Shown here one piece after another: positions 41,142 to 51,655 of a stretch of DNA of 64,000 nucleotides (the first letter of the stretch is position 1; the number at the start of each line of letters is the position of its first letter). A program made the position numbers and the translations under genes. A model generated the notes under the pieces. That model was not told where the DNA came from and ran no database searches. It saw only the letters and a list, made by a program, of their open reading frames with translations. Source of the DNA: Deltaproteobacteria bacterium (GTDB taxonomy: Bacteria; Myxococcota_A; UBA9160; SZUA-336); the NCBI GenBank assembly GCA_029261925.1, contig JAJDAJ010000073.1, positions 1 to 64,000 on the forward strand. Direction: 5' to 3'.

Positions 41142-41996
41142 TCAGCCCTCGCAGCGCCCCACGAAGGCCGCCAGCTCGTCGAGCTTCGCGAGCGCCTCGC
41201 TCTCCGGCACGGGATCGACCATGAAGATCACCCGGTCCACGCCGGTCTCGCGCGAGCGCTCGATCAGGGCCTGCTCCGGCGGCATCCAGTAGGCGCTGAT
41301 CTCCACGCTGTGCGGATCGCGACCGGCCGCCTCGAGGCGGCGGTGCAGCTCGGGGATCTGCGAGAAGATCGCGGCCTCGGCGTCCTGGCCGGGCATGGGG
41401 AACCAGCCGTCGCCGTAGCGCACCACGCGACCCAGACCGCGCGGCGCGTTGGCCGCCACGTGCACCGGCGGGTGCGGCTTCTGCGCGGGCTTGGGCCAGG
41501 CGAAGCTCGGCGCCAGCTGGACGAAGGCGCCCTTGTACTCCGCCTTCTCCTCGGTCCAGAGCTGCTTCATGGCGCCGATGCGCTCCTCCATGAGCGGCAG
41601 GCGCGTGGCGAAGTCGGTGCCGTGCTGGCCGATCTCGAACGGATTCCAGCCGCCGCCCACGCCGAAGTCGAAGCGGCCACCGGACAGCGCGTCGAGGCTG
41701 GCCACGAGCTTCGCGGTCTGGATCGGATCGCGCTGCACGACCAGGCAGATGCTCGTGCCCAGGCGAATGCGCTCGGTCGCCTCGGCCGCCATCGCCAGGG
41801 CGACGAACGGATCGACCACGTCGTAGTACATGTCGGGCAGCCCGCCGGAGGCGCGCCCCGGCGTCATCTCCGAGACCGGGAAGTGCGAGTGCTCGGGCAC
41901 CCACAGACTCTCGAAGCCGCGCTCCTCGATCGCGCGAGCGAATGCGCCGGGCGCGATCGAGTAGTCGGTCGGGAACATGCTGATGCCGTACTTCAC
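41142..41996 (-). CDS. LLM-class (luciferase-like), probably F420-dependent oxidoreductase
   Basis: A 284-residue TIM-barrel oxidoreductase of the TIGR03619-like F420 subgroup: FESLWVPEHSHFPVSEM near residue 28, RLGTSICLVVQRDP near 78, SGGRFDFGVGGGWNPFE near 104 and HVAANAPRGLGRVVRYGDGW near 178. Members oxidise or reduce substrates with F420 or FMN. A GTG start at 41996 has GGAG six bases upstream. It is convergent with the dioxygenase gene. Whether it uses F420 or FMN cannot be decided from sequence alone. Confidence 0.82.
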   Translation of the reverse strand: MKYGISMFPTDYSIAPGAFARAIEERGFESLWVPEHSHFPVSEMTPGRASGGLPDMYYDVVDPFVALAMAAEATERIRLGTSICLVVQRDPIQTAKLVASLDALSGGRFDFGVGGGWNPFEIGQHGTDFATRLPLMEERIGAMKQLWTEEKAEYKGAFVQLAPSFAWPKPAQKPHPPVHVAANAPRGLGRVVRYGDGWFPMPGQDAEAAIFSQIPELHRRLEAAGRDPHSVEISAYWMPPEQALIERSRETGVDRVIFMVDPVPESEALAKLDELAAFVGRCEG

Positions 41997-42047
41997 GCGC
42001 TGCTCCGGGGAGGTGGGGTGGGTGCCCGCGGCTGCGTCGAGCCCGGG

Positions 42048-43031
42048 CTAGTCCTGGTGGGAGGGGTAGCGGCCGCAGTACGCCTCGGCGCCGAAGAGCT
42101 TGGCGTTCACGCCGAGCATGTCACCCACGTTGCACACCGCGTCGTCGTTCGTGTCGCACAGCGGGGACGCCTCGACCATCCCGAACAGGCTCCGGTTGAT
42201 GTCGATGATGTCCATGACGTCGACGACGCCGTCGCCGGTCTGGTCACCGCACTCGCAGGCGTCACCGTGACCGTTTCCGTCCACGTCGCGCTGGTCGCCG
42301 TTCGGCCAGTACTTGCAGTTGTCCCGGTCGTCGGGCACGCCGTCGCCGTCGCGATCGCCGCCTGCGGTCCGGCACTGGCCCTCGCGGCTGCAGACCTGCC
42401 CGAACGAGCAGTCCGCGCCGGTCTCGCACGCCGTGCAGACGGCCTGTCCGATCTCGTTGTAGAACTCCGCGAAGCAGCCGCCGCAGTAGTTTGCGGTGCA
42501 GGTGCCGTCCGGGCAGGGAGGCGTGACCTGGCACGGGTCGGCGAAGCACTGCACCTCGTCTCCCGAGACACAGGCGCAGTCGTCGCCGCAGCAGGCGAAT
42601 CGGCTGTTCAGGAAGGCGAGATCCGCGTCGCTGAGGTCCGCCAGCCGGCGGTTGTAGCCGCACGAGACGACCGAGAACGTGCCCGGGTCGGTCGCGGCTC
42701 CGGCGGTGATCAGGTAGCGCTCTCCCACGCTCAGCAGCAGGCCGCAGGCGGCCGACGATCCCGGCGTGGTCAGGGTCACGATCTGGCCGGCCCGGGTGCA
42801 GCCGTTGAAGCTGCGATCCACGCGGAACGTGTACTCGATCATGCCCAGGCCCAGCGAGTCTCCCCCGGCCTGCGCGAGCACCTCGCCGCTGAACACGTCG
42901 CTGCTGTTGTTGTACGTGAACACCAGGTCCGGAGGCACGCAGCTGCAGGCGCGAGCGGACTGCGGCGCGGCCAGGGCCACGAGGCCGGCGACGATCAGGG
43001 GCGCGATCCAGAGGGCACGCGGCACGGGCAT
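42048..43031 (-). CDS. secreted TIMP/NTR-like protein with thrombospondin-3-type and dockerin-like calcium loops
   Basis: A 327-residue exported protein. After a signal peptide (to about residue 28, SARA) the mature chain begins CSCVPP, the CxC opening of TIMP/netrin-like domains, followed by SSDVFSGEVL and YTFRVDRSFNG through about residue 130. A cysteine-rich, Kazal/follistatin-like block (about 150-230) comes next. DRDGDGVPDDRDNCKYWP near 238 is a thrombospondin type 3 repeat, and two dockerin-type loops follow (DQTGDGVVDVMD near 268; DTNDDAVCNVGD near 297). AAGGAG precedes the ATG. Function unknown; protease inhibition or calcium-dependent matrix binding are possibilities. It shares the dockerin style with the proteins at 12068 and 16851 but not their N-terminal region. 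Confidence 0.82.
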   Translation of the reverse strand: MPVPRALWIAPLIVAGLVALAAPQSARACSCVPPDLVFTYNNSSDVFSGEVLAQAGGDSLGLGMIEYTFRVDRSFNGCTRAGQIVTLTTPGSSAACGLLLSVGERYLITAGAATDPGTFSVVSCGYNRRLADLSDADLAFLNSRFACCGDDCACVSGDEVQCFADPCQVTPPCPDGTCTANYCGGCFAEFYNEIGQAVCTACETGADCSFGQVCSREGQCRTAGGDRDGDGVPDDRDNCKYWPNGDQRDVDGNGHGDACECGDQTGDGVVDVMDIIDINRSLFGMVEASPLCDTNDDAVCNVGDMLGVNAKLFGAEAYCGRYPSHQD

Positions 43032-43130
43032 CACGATCTCCTTCCAGTCGGCGGAAGCCGACGGTGCACGGCAGGCGGGCACCGCCCTCGAGCGTAGCAC
43101 GGGCCCGCCGGGCCAGCGCCCTGCGCGGGC

Positions 43131-44795
43131 TCAGGACGGGTCGTCGAACCGGGCCCGCAGCTCCTGCTTGCGGACCTTTCCCGAGGCGGTGCGCGGCAGG
43201 TCGTCGACGGCGACCACCCGCTCCGGGGTCTTCTGCCGCGCCGCACCCAGGGCCTCGAAGTGGCCGATGAGCTCGTCGATGTCCGGTGCCTGGCACCCGT
43301 CGGCGGGGACCACGAAGGCGCACACCCGCTCGCCGTAGCGCGGGTCCGGCATGCCCACGGCGGCGGCCTCCGCGATCGCCGGGTGGCGCTGTAGCAGGTC
43401 CTCGACCTCGAGCGAGGAGATGTTCTCGCCGCCGCGGATGATCACGTCCTTGATGCGGTCGGTGATGGTCAGGCGACCCGCGGCGTCGAGCACCCCGACG
43501 TCGCCGCTGCGGAACCAGCCGTCCGGGGCGAAGGCCTCGGCGTTTGCGGCTGGATCGGTGTAGCCCAGGAAGAGCTCCGGTCCGCGCAGCCAGACCTCGC
43601 CGGCCTCGCCGATCGCGGCCCCGGAGCCGTCCGGGCGGGCGATGCGCACCTCGCTGTGCGGACACGCGATCCCGTCGGTCCGGGCGCGCGCCTCGAGCGC
43701 GTCGTCGTGGTCGCCCGAGGTCGCCGTCGGGTGCTCGGTCGAGCCGTAGCAGCGCACCATACGCCAGCCCGCAGCGTCGGCGCGCTCGACCAGCGCCGGG
43801 GGCACCCCTGCACCGCCGCTGACCACCCTGCGCAGGCTCTCGAGCCGGGCCGCACCGGCGTCGCGCATGTCGAGCAGAACCGACACGTGGAACGGCGCGG
43901 CGCAGAGCGTGTCGACCCCGAAGCTCTCGATCAGCTCGACCGCCTCGTGCGCGTCCCAGCGATCGAGCATGATCGCGCGGGCGCGCGTCAGGATCGGGCC
44001 GAGCAGCGCGCAGAGCCCGCCGATGTGCCCCGCCGGCCACGGCTGCAGCGTCACGCGCTCCGGCTCGTCCACCGGAGCCTGGGGCATGTTGCGCAGCTCG
44101 GCCATCAGCGTCTGGTGACTGTGGACGGCGCCCTTCGGGTCCGAGGTCGTGCCCGAGGTGTAGACGATCAGCAACGGGTCGGCGGCGTCGAGCCGCGGCA
44201 GCTCGACGGACCGATCGCCGCGCGACTCCAGCGCCTCCCAGGCGACCGCGCGCGCGGCGGCGTCCGGCAGCTTGTCGCCGACGATCACCACCTCGATGTC
44301 GGCGGCCCCCGTCAGCGCCGGCATCCGCGCGATGCGCTGCAGGTAGTCGATCGTGTGCCAGCGGTCGGGGCAGAGGAACATCCGCGCGCCGGACGCGCGC
44401 AGGATCCAGTCGGTCTCGCGCGGGCCGTAGATGTGCACGATCGGCACAAAGACCGCGCCCGCGATGGCGGTGGCCAGGTAGGCGACCGCGGTCTCCTCCC
44501 AGTTCGGCAGCTGGATCGCGATCACGTCGCCCGGCCGGACGCCGCTGCCGACCAGGCCGCGCGCCAGCCGCGTCGCGCGCGCATGCAGGTCCGCCAGCGG
44601 GAGCCGGCCCGGTCGCTGGGCCGAGTGCAGGTGGATCTCCAGCTCCGGCTGCTCCCGGGCGGCGCGCGCGAGCGCGTCGGGCAGCGTCTCGGCGTCGTGC
44701 AGACCCGCCGCGCGCCAGCGGGCCAGCTGCGCCCGACGGTCGCGCGCCTGTGCCGGGTCCGGGAACAGGTCGTCGAGGCCCAGCGCGGCGGTCAC
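43131..44795 (-). CDS. AMP-dependent acyl-CoA synthetase
   Basis: A 554-residue adenylate-forming ligase. VYTSGTTSDPKGAVHSH near residue 210, RCYGSTEHPTATSGDHDDAL near 345, FRSGDVGVLDAAGRL near 430, KDVIIRGGENISSLEVED near 450 and the A10 motif LPRTASGKVRKQEL near 540 with an intact lysine are all present. It should activate a carboxylate to acyl-CoA. The GTG start at 44795 has GAGG eight bases upstream. The loop ADGCQAPDIDEL near residue 500 is encoded by one copy of the dispersed palindrome (43285-43297). Divergent from the second TonB receptor across 413 bp. Confidence 0.86.
   Translation of the reverse strand: MTAALGLDDLFPDPAQARDRRAQLARWRAAGLHDAETLPDALARAAREQPELEIHLHSAQRPGRLPLADLHARATRLARGLVGSGVRPGDVIAIQLPNWEETAVAYLATAIAGAVFVPIVHIYGPRETDWILRASGARMFLCPDRWHTIDYLQRIARMPALTGAADIEVVIVGDKLPDAAARAVAWEALESRGDRSVELPRLDAADPLLIVYTSGTTSDPKGAVHSHQTLMAELRNMPQAPVDEPERVTLQPWPAGHIGGLCALLGPILTRARAIMLDRWDAHEAVELIESFGVDTLCAAPFHVSVLLDMRDAGAARLESLRRVVSGGAGVPPALVERADAAGWRMVRCYGSTEHPTATSGDHDDALEARARTDGIACPHSEVRIARPDGSGAAIGEAGEVWLRGPELFLGYTDPAANAEAFAPDGWFRSGDVGVLDAAGRLTITDRIKDVIIRGGENISSLEVEDLLQRHPAIAEAAAVGMPDPRYGERVCAFVVPADGCQAPDIDELIGHFEALGAARQKTPERVVAVDDLPRTASGKVRKQELRARFDDPS
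43285..43297. repeat. single GGTGCCTGGCACC palindrome inside the ligase gene
   Basis: An exact copy in a different reading frame from those in the permease, encoding GCQAP in a surface loop between the ligase's C-terminal-domain elements. It supports insertion at a permissive site rather than selection for a peptide. Confidence 0.8.
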
Positions 44796-44927
44796 GCGCG
44801 CACCTCGGACGTGACCGCGCGATGCGCGGCTCGCTGGATCGACGGGCAGGCGGGGAACATCGCTCTCCTCTGTTGCTTCCGGGGCACGCGCGCGCCCCTG
44901 TCCGGAGCAGTCCCGGTGAGCAGTCCC

Positions 44928-45001
44928 GGTGCCAGGCACCCAGTCCGGGTCTCGGTGCCAGGCACCGGATCGCCGGCACCCGCCGGAGGGTGCCAGGCAC
45001 C
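44928..45001. repeat. three GGTGCCAGGCACC palindromes in a 413-bp divergent intergenic region
   Basis: Exact copies begin at 44928, 44954 and 44989 in the gap 44796-45208 between the ligase and the TonB receptor. They are the reverse complement of the copies at 33817 and 43285. A direct repeat GAGCAGTCCCGGTG (44906-44919 and 44919-44932) precedes the first. Apart from these and the hairpin at 45173, I see no gene in the gap; a frame continuous with the receptor is open but has no proper start or composition. Confidence 0.82.
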
Positions 45002-45172
45002 GGACCGTCGGCGCTACCGCCGCGGCGGGACCCGGCGGGGCCGGGGCCTTCCGGGCCGCAGCGCGGGTTCCCCGCGAGATCCCCGGCGCTTGCGGCGCGT
45101 GGTGCGTTCGCGCTGCGGATCGGCGCGTCCCGGCGCACTTGCGAAGCCGTTCCAGCCGTGCCCAAATGGTCA

Positions 45173-45197
45173 CCACTGCCCGGGAAGCAGGCAGTGG
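45173..45197 (+). promoter_or_regulatory. hairpin abutting the ribosome site of the TonB receptor
   Basis: CCACTGCC (45173-45180) and GGCAGTGG (45190-45197) are perfect 8-bp inverted arms with a 9-nt loop. The right arm runs into GGGGAGA (45196-45202), the likely ribosome site for the ATG at 45209. It could be a translational control hairpin or a protein operator. Confidence 0.45.
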
Positions 45198-45208
45198 GGA
45201 GATTCTGC

Positions 45209-47527
<2,319 letters not shown>

Positions 47528-47557
47528 GCCGCGCAGCGCGGCTGCTCCCTGCATCGC

Positions 47558-47593
47558 GCGCCCGCAGCTCCGGATCCCCGGAGCTGCGGGCGC
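47558..47593. terminator. 16-bp perfect hairpin after the TonB receptor
   Basis: GCGCCCGCAGCTCCGG and its complement enclose the loop ATCC, 30 bp after the receptor stop and before the convergent small gene. A smaller palindrome, GCCGCGCAGCGCGGC, is at 47528-47542. There is no T-run, so this may be a strong hairpin end working with Rho or bidirectionally. Confidence 0.6.
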
Positions 47594-47640
47594 TCCACGT
47601 CGCGGCCCCGCCCGACAGCGCCGCCTCCCGGGCGCGGGCG

Positions 47641-47880
47641 TCAGTCGGAGCCGGGCTCGCGCATGGCGCGCGCGATCGCCATCGCACCCGCGCCCAGCAG
47701 GCTCGCCTGCTCGGCGCTGCGGACCGCGATCGAGAGCGCGACCGCACCGCCCGTCTGTACGACCAGGTAGATCACCGGACCGGCGTCGTCCTCACGCGTG
47801 CGCAGATCGATCTCGACGGGTCCCTCGCCCAGGTCGATACGGATCAGGCCAGACGGGTCCACCTGGGACTTCTCGGCCAC
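47641..47880 (-). CDS. small protein of unknown function
   Basis: A 79-residue protein starting at GTG (MAEKSQVDPSGLIRIDLGEG). It has alternating hydrophobic and charged strands (PVEIDLRTRED, GPVIYLVVQTG) and an alanine-rich helix near the end, without cysteines or known motifs. I do not recognise it. The composition is that of a real small beta-rich protein rather than a shadow. It lies 61 bp downstream of the TetR gene on the same strand. The true start could be further upstream at a non-standard codon, since the frame stays open. Confidence 0.5.
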   Translation of the reverse strand: MAEKSQVDPSGLIRIDLGEGPVEIDLRTREDDAGPVIYLVVQTGGAVALSIAVRSAEQASLLGAGAMAIARAMREPGSD

Positions 47881-47941
47881 GACGCCCGTGATCTTGAAGC
47901 GACAGGCCCGCAGCAGCGCAGCCCCGGCTGCGCACCCCGTC

Positions 47942-48526
47942 TCAGGTAGGGGTCTCCCCGGTTCCGCGCAGCGCCGAGAGCAGGACGCGGGTCACCAGGT
48001 CGGACGTCTCCTCGCAGCTGCGGCCGGGCCCGTCCTCGCGCAGCGCCGCCAGCGAGTCGGTCGAGACCAGGCCGCGCCAGGCGACCACCAGGAAGCGCGG
48101 GCTGACGTCGCCGCGAAAGTCGCCCTCCGCGATGCCCCGCTTGATCACGTTGCCCATCAGGCTCCAGAGGGCCCGCACGTAGTCCATGTGCGCGTCGAGC
48201 GGCGGCGGCAGGCGGCCCGCCGTGGTCTCCGTGGCGAGCATTCCGTAGCGATCGACGCTCTCGAAGCCGACGCGGTTGATCGCGTGGATGCTCTGCCACG
48301 CCCTCGAGGCGCGATCCGCGGCAATCTCCAGCAGCCGCCGGTCCGCGCCGTCGAGCATCTCGCGGAGCACGGCCTCCAGGATGTCCGTGCGCCGCGGGAA
48401 GCGCCGGTACATGGCCGCCTCGGACACACCCGCGGCCAGCGCGATCTCCTTGCCGTCGACCCGGAAACCGCTGGCCCTGCAGAGCTGTCGTGCCGCCTCG
48501 AGGATCCGCTCGCGAGTGTCATCCAT
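47942..48526 (-). CDS. TetR family transcriptional regulator
   Basis: A 194-residue repressor-type protein. The N-terminal helix-turn-helix is clear: TRERILEAARQLCRASGF then KEIALAAGVSEAAMYRRFP (about residues 4-44). The C-terminal ligand-binding domain is divergent, as usual, with SFLxxxW-like ARAWQSIHAINRVGFE near 73 and LVVAWRGLVSTDSLAAL near 150. It likely binds an acyl-CoA or hydrophobic ligand and controls neighbouring catabolic genes, such as the CaiB gene 77 bp upstream or the P450. No operator could be identified with confidence. Confidence 0.85.
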   Translation of the reverse strand: MDDTRERILEAARQLCRASGFRVDGKEIALAAGVSEAAMYRRFPRRTDILEAVLREMLDGADRRLLEIAADRASRAWQSIHAINRVGFESVDRYGMLATETTAGRLPPPLDAHMDYVRALWSLMGNVIKRGIAEGDFRGDVSPRFLVVAWRGLVSTDSLAALREDGPGRSCEETSDLVTRVLLSALRGTGETPT

Positions 48527-48603
48527 GCGCGCGACAGCTCTTACCAGCTCCGGGCCGGAGTCGCGACTGCGAGCGGCAGCCGGCGGCCGCGCACGGGCCG
48601 TGA

Positions 48604-49725
48604 TCAGACCACTCCCTGCCCGCGGAGCTCCGCGACCTCGTCGCTCGTGAATCCCGCGTGTGCCAGGGCCGCGTCGGTGTGCTGACCGACGAGCGGCGGC
48701 TCGTCGAGCGCGGTCCACGAATGACTGCCGTCCGCGTCGACCACGCGGATCGGGTTCGCCGGCACATCCCGATCGCTCACCCGCACGGTCGTGCCGCGGG
48801 CGCGATTGTGCGGGTCCTCGACGACCTCGCGACCGCGGTTGACCGCGTTCACGGCGGCGCCCAGCGGACCCAGGAGCTCGATCCACTCCGCGGCCGGACG
48901 CTGCGCGAAGATCGCCGCCAGCCGTCCGGCCACCGCGTGCGCCTCGTCGCCCGTCGCACCCAGGCTCTCCGCCAGGTCGGGCACGTCGAGCCCCTTGCAC
49001 AGCGCGGCCCAGGTGCGCGGCTCCGCCGCGGCGACGCTGACGAAGCGACCGTCGGAACAGGCGTATGTGCGCCGGTCCGGACTCTCGGGAATGCGCATGA
49101 AGCGGTCGGTGAGCGCCGTGGTATTGCCGGCGAGCAGCCAGGTGGTGGCATCGGCCAGGCTGATGTCGAGCTGGCAGCCCTGGCCCGTGCGCTCGCGCTC
49201 CGCGAGCGCCGCCAGCACGCCGGTGGTGGCCAGCATCGCGCCGACCGGTACCGACAGCATGGTCGCCGGATGCCACGGGCCGTCGGGCGCGAGTGCCGCG
49301 AGCAGGCCCGCGTGCCCCGCGTAGGACAGGTCGTGCCCCGCGCGGTCGGCGTACGGCCCCGTCTGCCCGAAGCCGGTGATCGAGCACCAGATGATCCGCG
49401 AGCCCGCCTCGACGGCCTGCCGGTAGCCGAAGCCGCGCGCCTCCATGCGGCCCGGCATCATGTTCTCGACCAGCACGTCGGCGGCCAGCACCAGCCGGCG
49501 CAGCACCTCGTTGCCGCGCTCGTGACGCAGATCGAGGGTCATCGAGCGCTTGCCGCGGCTCAGGCCCGGCTCACCGACGACCAGGCTCGGCTGCCCGGCC
49601 AGACCCGGCGACTCGATGCGCAGCACGTCGGCGCCCAGGTCCGCGAGCTGCACCGTGCAGTAGCCCCCGGGCGGCAGGAAGCACAGATCCAGCACCCGGA
49701 CACCTTCCAGCGGCTTCAGCGCCAT
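48604..49725 (-). CDS. CaiB/BaiF (class III) CoA-transferase
   Basis: A 373-residue family III CoA-transferase that stands alone rather than in a tandem pair. KPLEGVRVLDLCFLPPGGYC opens it; RGKRSMTLDLRHERG near 58 and ITGFGQTGPYADRAGHDLSY near 115 follow; the catalytic aspartate is in GCQLDISLADATT near 185. The form with TGFGQTGPYxxRxGHDLxY resembles the alpha-methylacyl-CoA racemase-like subgroup, so racemisation of a 2-methyl-branched CoA ester is an alternative activity. A GGAGG lies eight bases before the ATG. The TetR gene follows on the same strand and the P450 gene is divergent. Confidence 0.86.
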   Translation of the reverse strand: MALKPLEGVRVLDLCFLPPGGYCTVQLADLGADVLRIESPGLAGQPSLVVGEPGLSRGKRSMTLDLRHERGNEVLRRLVLAADVLVENMMPGRMEARGFGYRQAVEAGSRIIWCSITGFGQTGPYADRAGHDLSYAGHAGLLAALAPDGPWHPATMLSVPVGAMLATTGVLAALAERERTGQGCQLDISLADATTWLLAGNTTALTDRFMRIPESPDRRTYACSDGRFVSVAAAEPRTWAALCKGLDVPDLAESLGATGDEAHAVAGRLAAIFAQRPAAEWIELLGPLGAAVNAVNRGREVVEDPHNRARGTTVRVSDRDVPANPIRVVDADGSHSWTALDEPPLVGQHTDAALAHAGFTSDEVAELRGQGVV

Positions 49726-49816
49726 CGCTCGACCTCCGGCCGCAGATCCGTCGGCCGCGGCCATCTTGCCAGAACGCCCGTGCCCGCGAGGCCCGGCTGC
49801 GGATCGGCCGGGGTGG

Positions 49817-49822
49817 TAGATT
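49817..49822 (+). promoter_or_regulatory. TAGATT -10 candidate for the cytochrome P450
   Basis: TAGATT lies 37 bp before the ATG at 49860 and is the only AT-rich hexamer in the 134-bp divergent gap. No clear -35 or ribosome site accompanies it. Confidence 0.35.
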
Positions 49823-49859
49823 CTCCGCACGAGCACCAGCACGAGACCGAGCCGAGTCG

Positions 49860-51038
49860 ATGACCGAGTCCGTCGAGTTCAATCCGTTCTCCCACGAGCA
49901 CCACGCCGACCCGTACCCGACCTACCGGCGGCTGCGCGACGAGGCACCGGCGTACTACAACGCCGAGCTCGACTTCTGGGCGCTGTCGCGCTTCGCCGAC
50001 GTGCTCCACGGATACAACGACTGGGAGACGTACACGTCGACCCGGGGTGTCGCGCTCGAGAGCGGGACCTACAGCGGCTCGATGATCGACTGCGACCCGC
50101 CGCAGCAGCTCCCGCTGCGTCGCCTGCTCAATCACGCGTTCACGCCCGCCAGCGTGCGCCAGCTGGAGCCGCGCGTGCGCGCCCTGTGCAGCGAGTTCCT
50201 CGACGAGATCGTCGAGCTGGGCAGCTGTGACCTGGTGCGCGACTTCGCCGCCAAGCTGCCCTCCGACGTGATCTCGACCCTGCTGGGGGCGCCGCGCGAG
50301 GACCACCTGCAGGTGCGCCTGTGGACCGAGTCCGCGCTCACGCGCGAGCCGACCGGCGTGCAGGCGCAGCACTCCGCGGAGTCGATGAAGAGCCTGCGCG
50401 AGTACTTCGGGGCGCTGCTCGCCGAGCGTCGGAGCAGCCCGCGCGACGACCTGGCCTCGGCGCTCGGGCGCGTCGAGCTCGAGGGACGCCGGCTCACCCA
50501 CGAGGAGGGCGTGGCGTTCCTGATGCTGCTGATCCTGGGAGGCAACGAGACCACCGAGAAGTGGATCGCCAACAGCTGCTTCCTGCTCTCACAGCACCCC
50601 GACCAGCGCCGCAGGATCCTCGACGACCCCGGCCTGATCCCCGACGCGGCCGAGGAGTCGATCCGCTACATCAGCCCCACGTCGTACATGGCGCGCACGA
50701 CCACACGCCCCGTCTCGCTGCACGGCCGGACCATCCCCGCGGGCAAGAAGGTCGCCCTGCTCTGCGGCGCCGCGAATCGCGACGAGCGCCAGTTCCCCGA
50801 CCCCGACCGCTTCGACATCGAGCGCCGCGCCGACCGGCACCTGGGCTTCGGCCACGGCCCGCACTTCTGCCTGGGCGCGCGGCTGGCGCGGCTGGAGGTG
50901 CGCGTGGCGCTCGAGGAGATCCACCGCCGCATCCCCGACTACGAGGCGGACGCTGCGGGGGTGGACTACATGCACGGCGGCAACGTCGCCGGCTTCAGCC
51001 GCGTTCCCATCCGCTACACCCCCACGGCCCGGACCTAG
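49860..51038 (+). CDS. cytochrome P450
   Basis: A 392-residue soluble bacterial P450. The I-helix oxygen-binding stretch is LGGNETTEKW near residue 226 (threonine present), the ExxR motif is EESIR near 265, and the haem-binding loop is FGHGPHFCLGARLAR with the cysteine near 336. PTSYMARTTTRPVSLHG near 278 is the usual substrate-contact region. It hydroxylates a hydrophobic compound with electrons from a ferredoxin, but no ferredoxin or reductase gene is adjacent. The gene is divergent from the racemase-like CaiB gene. The P450 subfamily cannot be named from sequence by eye. Confidence 0.9.
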   Translation: MTESVEFNPFSHEHHADPYPTYRRLRDEAPAYYNAELDFWALSRFADVLHGYNDWETYTSTRGVALESGTYSGSMIDCDPPQQLPLRRLLNHAFTPASVRQLEPRVRALCSEFLDEIVELGSCDLVRDFAAKLPSDVISTLLGAPREDHLQVRLWTESALTREPTGVQAQHSAESMKSLREYFGALLAERRSSPRDDLASALGRVELEGRRLTHEEGVAFLMLLILGGNETTEKWIANSCFLLSQHPDQRRRILDDPGLIPDAAEESIRYISPTSYMARTTTRPVSLHGRTIPAGKKVALLCGAANRDERQFPDPDRFDIERRADRHLGFGHGPHFCLGARLARLEVRVALEEIHRRIPDYEADAAGVDYMHGGNVAGFSRVPIRYTPTART

Positions 51039-51150
51039 AGCGGAGCCGGCTTCGTGCAGTCGCTTCTCGGGGGCCCGGTTCTGAAAGACGGCCCCTTCAG
51101 CCCGCTCGATTCGATGCGCGGAGTACGAGGGGCCGCGGCGGAGGGCCCGT

Positions 51151-51522
51151 TCAGGCGCCGGCGAGCTTGACCGTGTAGCCGCGGGCGCGCAGGTCCTCGG
51201 CCAGGGTGTCGCGATGGTCGCCCTGGATCTCGATCACGCCGTCCCTGGCGGATCCGCCGGTGCCGCAGCGGCGCTTCAGGTCGCCGGCCAGCTCGCGCAG
51301 GGCGTCGGCGCCGAGCAGCACTCCCGAGATCGTGGTGACGGTCTTGCCGCGGCGACCCTTCGACTCGCGGCGGATCCGCACGACGCCGTCGCCCTCGGGC
51401 CTCGCACCGCGCGGGCTCTTGCGGCAGACGCAGTCCTTCTGCTTGCGGCCGCACAGGCGGCACATGCGCCCCTGCTCGCTCGAATAGACCAGGCCGCCCT
51501 TGCGGTCCGGGCTGCGGCTCAC
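51151..51522 (-). CDS. yciH: SUI1/YciH family translation factor-like protein
   Basis: A 123-residue protein related to eIF1/SUI1. It has a short cysteine cluster CRLCGRKQKDCVCRKS near residues 20-35 (a zinc-ribbon-like start common in bacterial YciH), then RRGKTVTTISGVLLG near 58 and the conserved ARDGVIEIQGDHRDTL near 93. In bacteria YciH inhibits or adjusts translation initiation under stress. The GTG start at 51522 follows GGGGAG. It is a housekeeping gene with no evident link to the catabolic neighbours. Confidence 0.87.
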   Translation of the reverse strand: MSRSPDRKGGLVYSSEQGRMCRLCGRKQKDCVCRKSPRGARPEGDGVVRIRRESKGRRGKTVTTISGVLLGADALRELAGDLKRRCGTGGSARDGVIEIQGDHRDTLAEDLRARGYTVKLAGA

Positions 51523-51655
51523 GCGGCATCTCCCCGCTGAAGCTCGGCGAGGCGGCCGGGGATCGGGAGCATGGTCATCGTTCTGGCCGAAGGGCCAGCG
51601 GCCGGCCACCGCCTGCCAGGCCTGGGCCGCGGACCCCGTCCCGGGTCGGCCCGCT

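Noticed and set aside
44928-45001. CRISPR-like array
   Set aside because: The units are only 13 bp, the spacers are irregular (13 and 22 bp), and no cas genes are present.
44750-45208. N-terminal extension of the second TonB receptor into the repeat-bearing gap
   Set aside because: The signal peptide begins at the ATG at 45209; the upstream frame is arginine/proline-rich and has no ribosome site.
51035-51529. 164-codon minus-strand frame overlapping the YciH gene
   Set aside because: Out of frame with the clearly conserved SUI1 domain and of biased composition.
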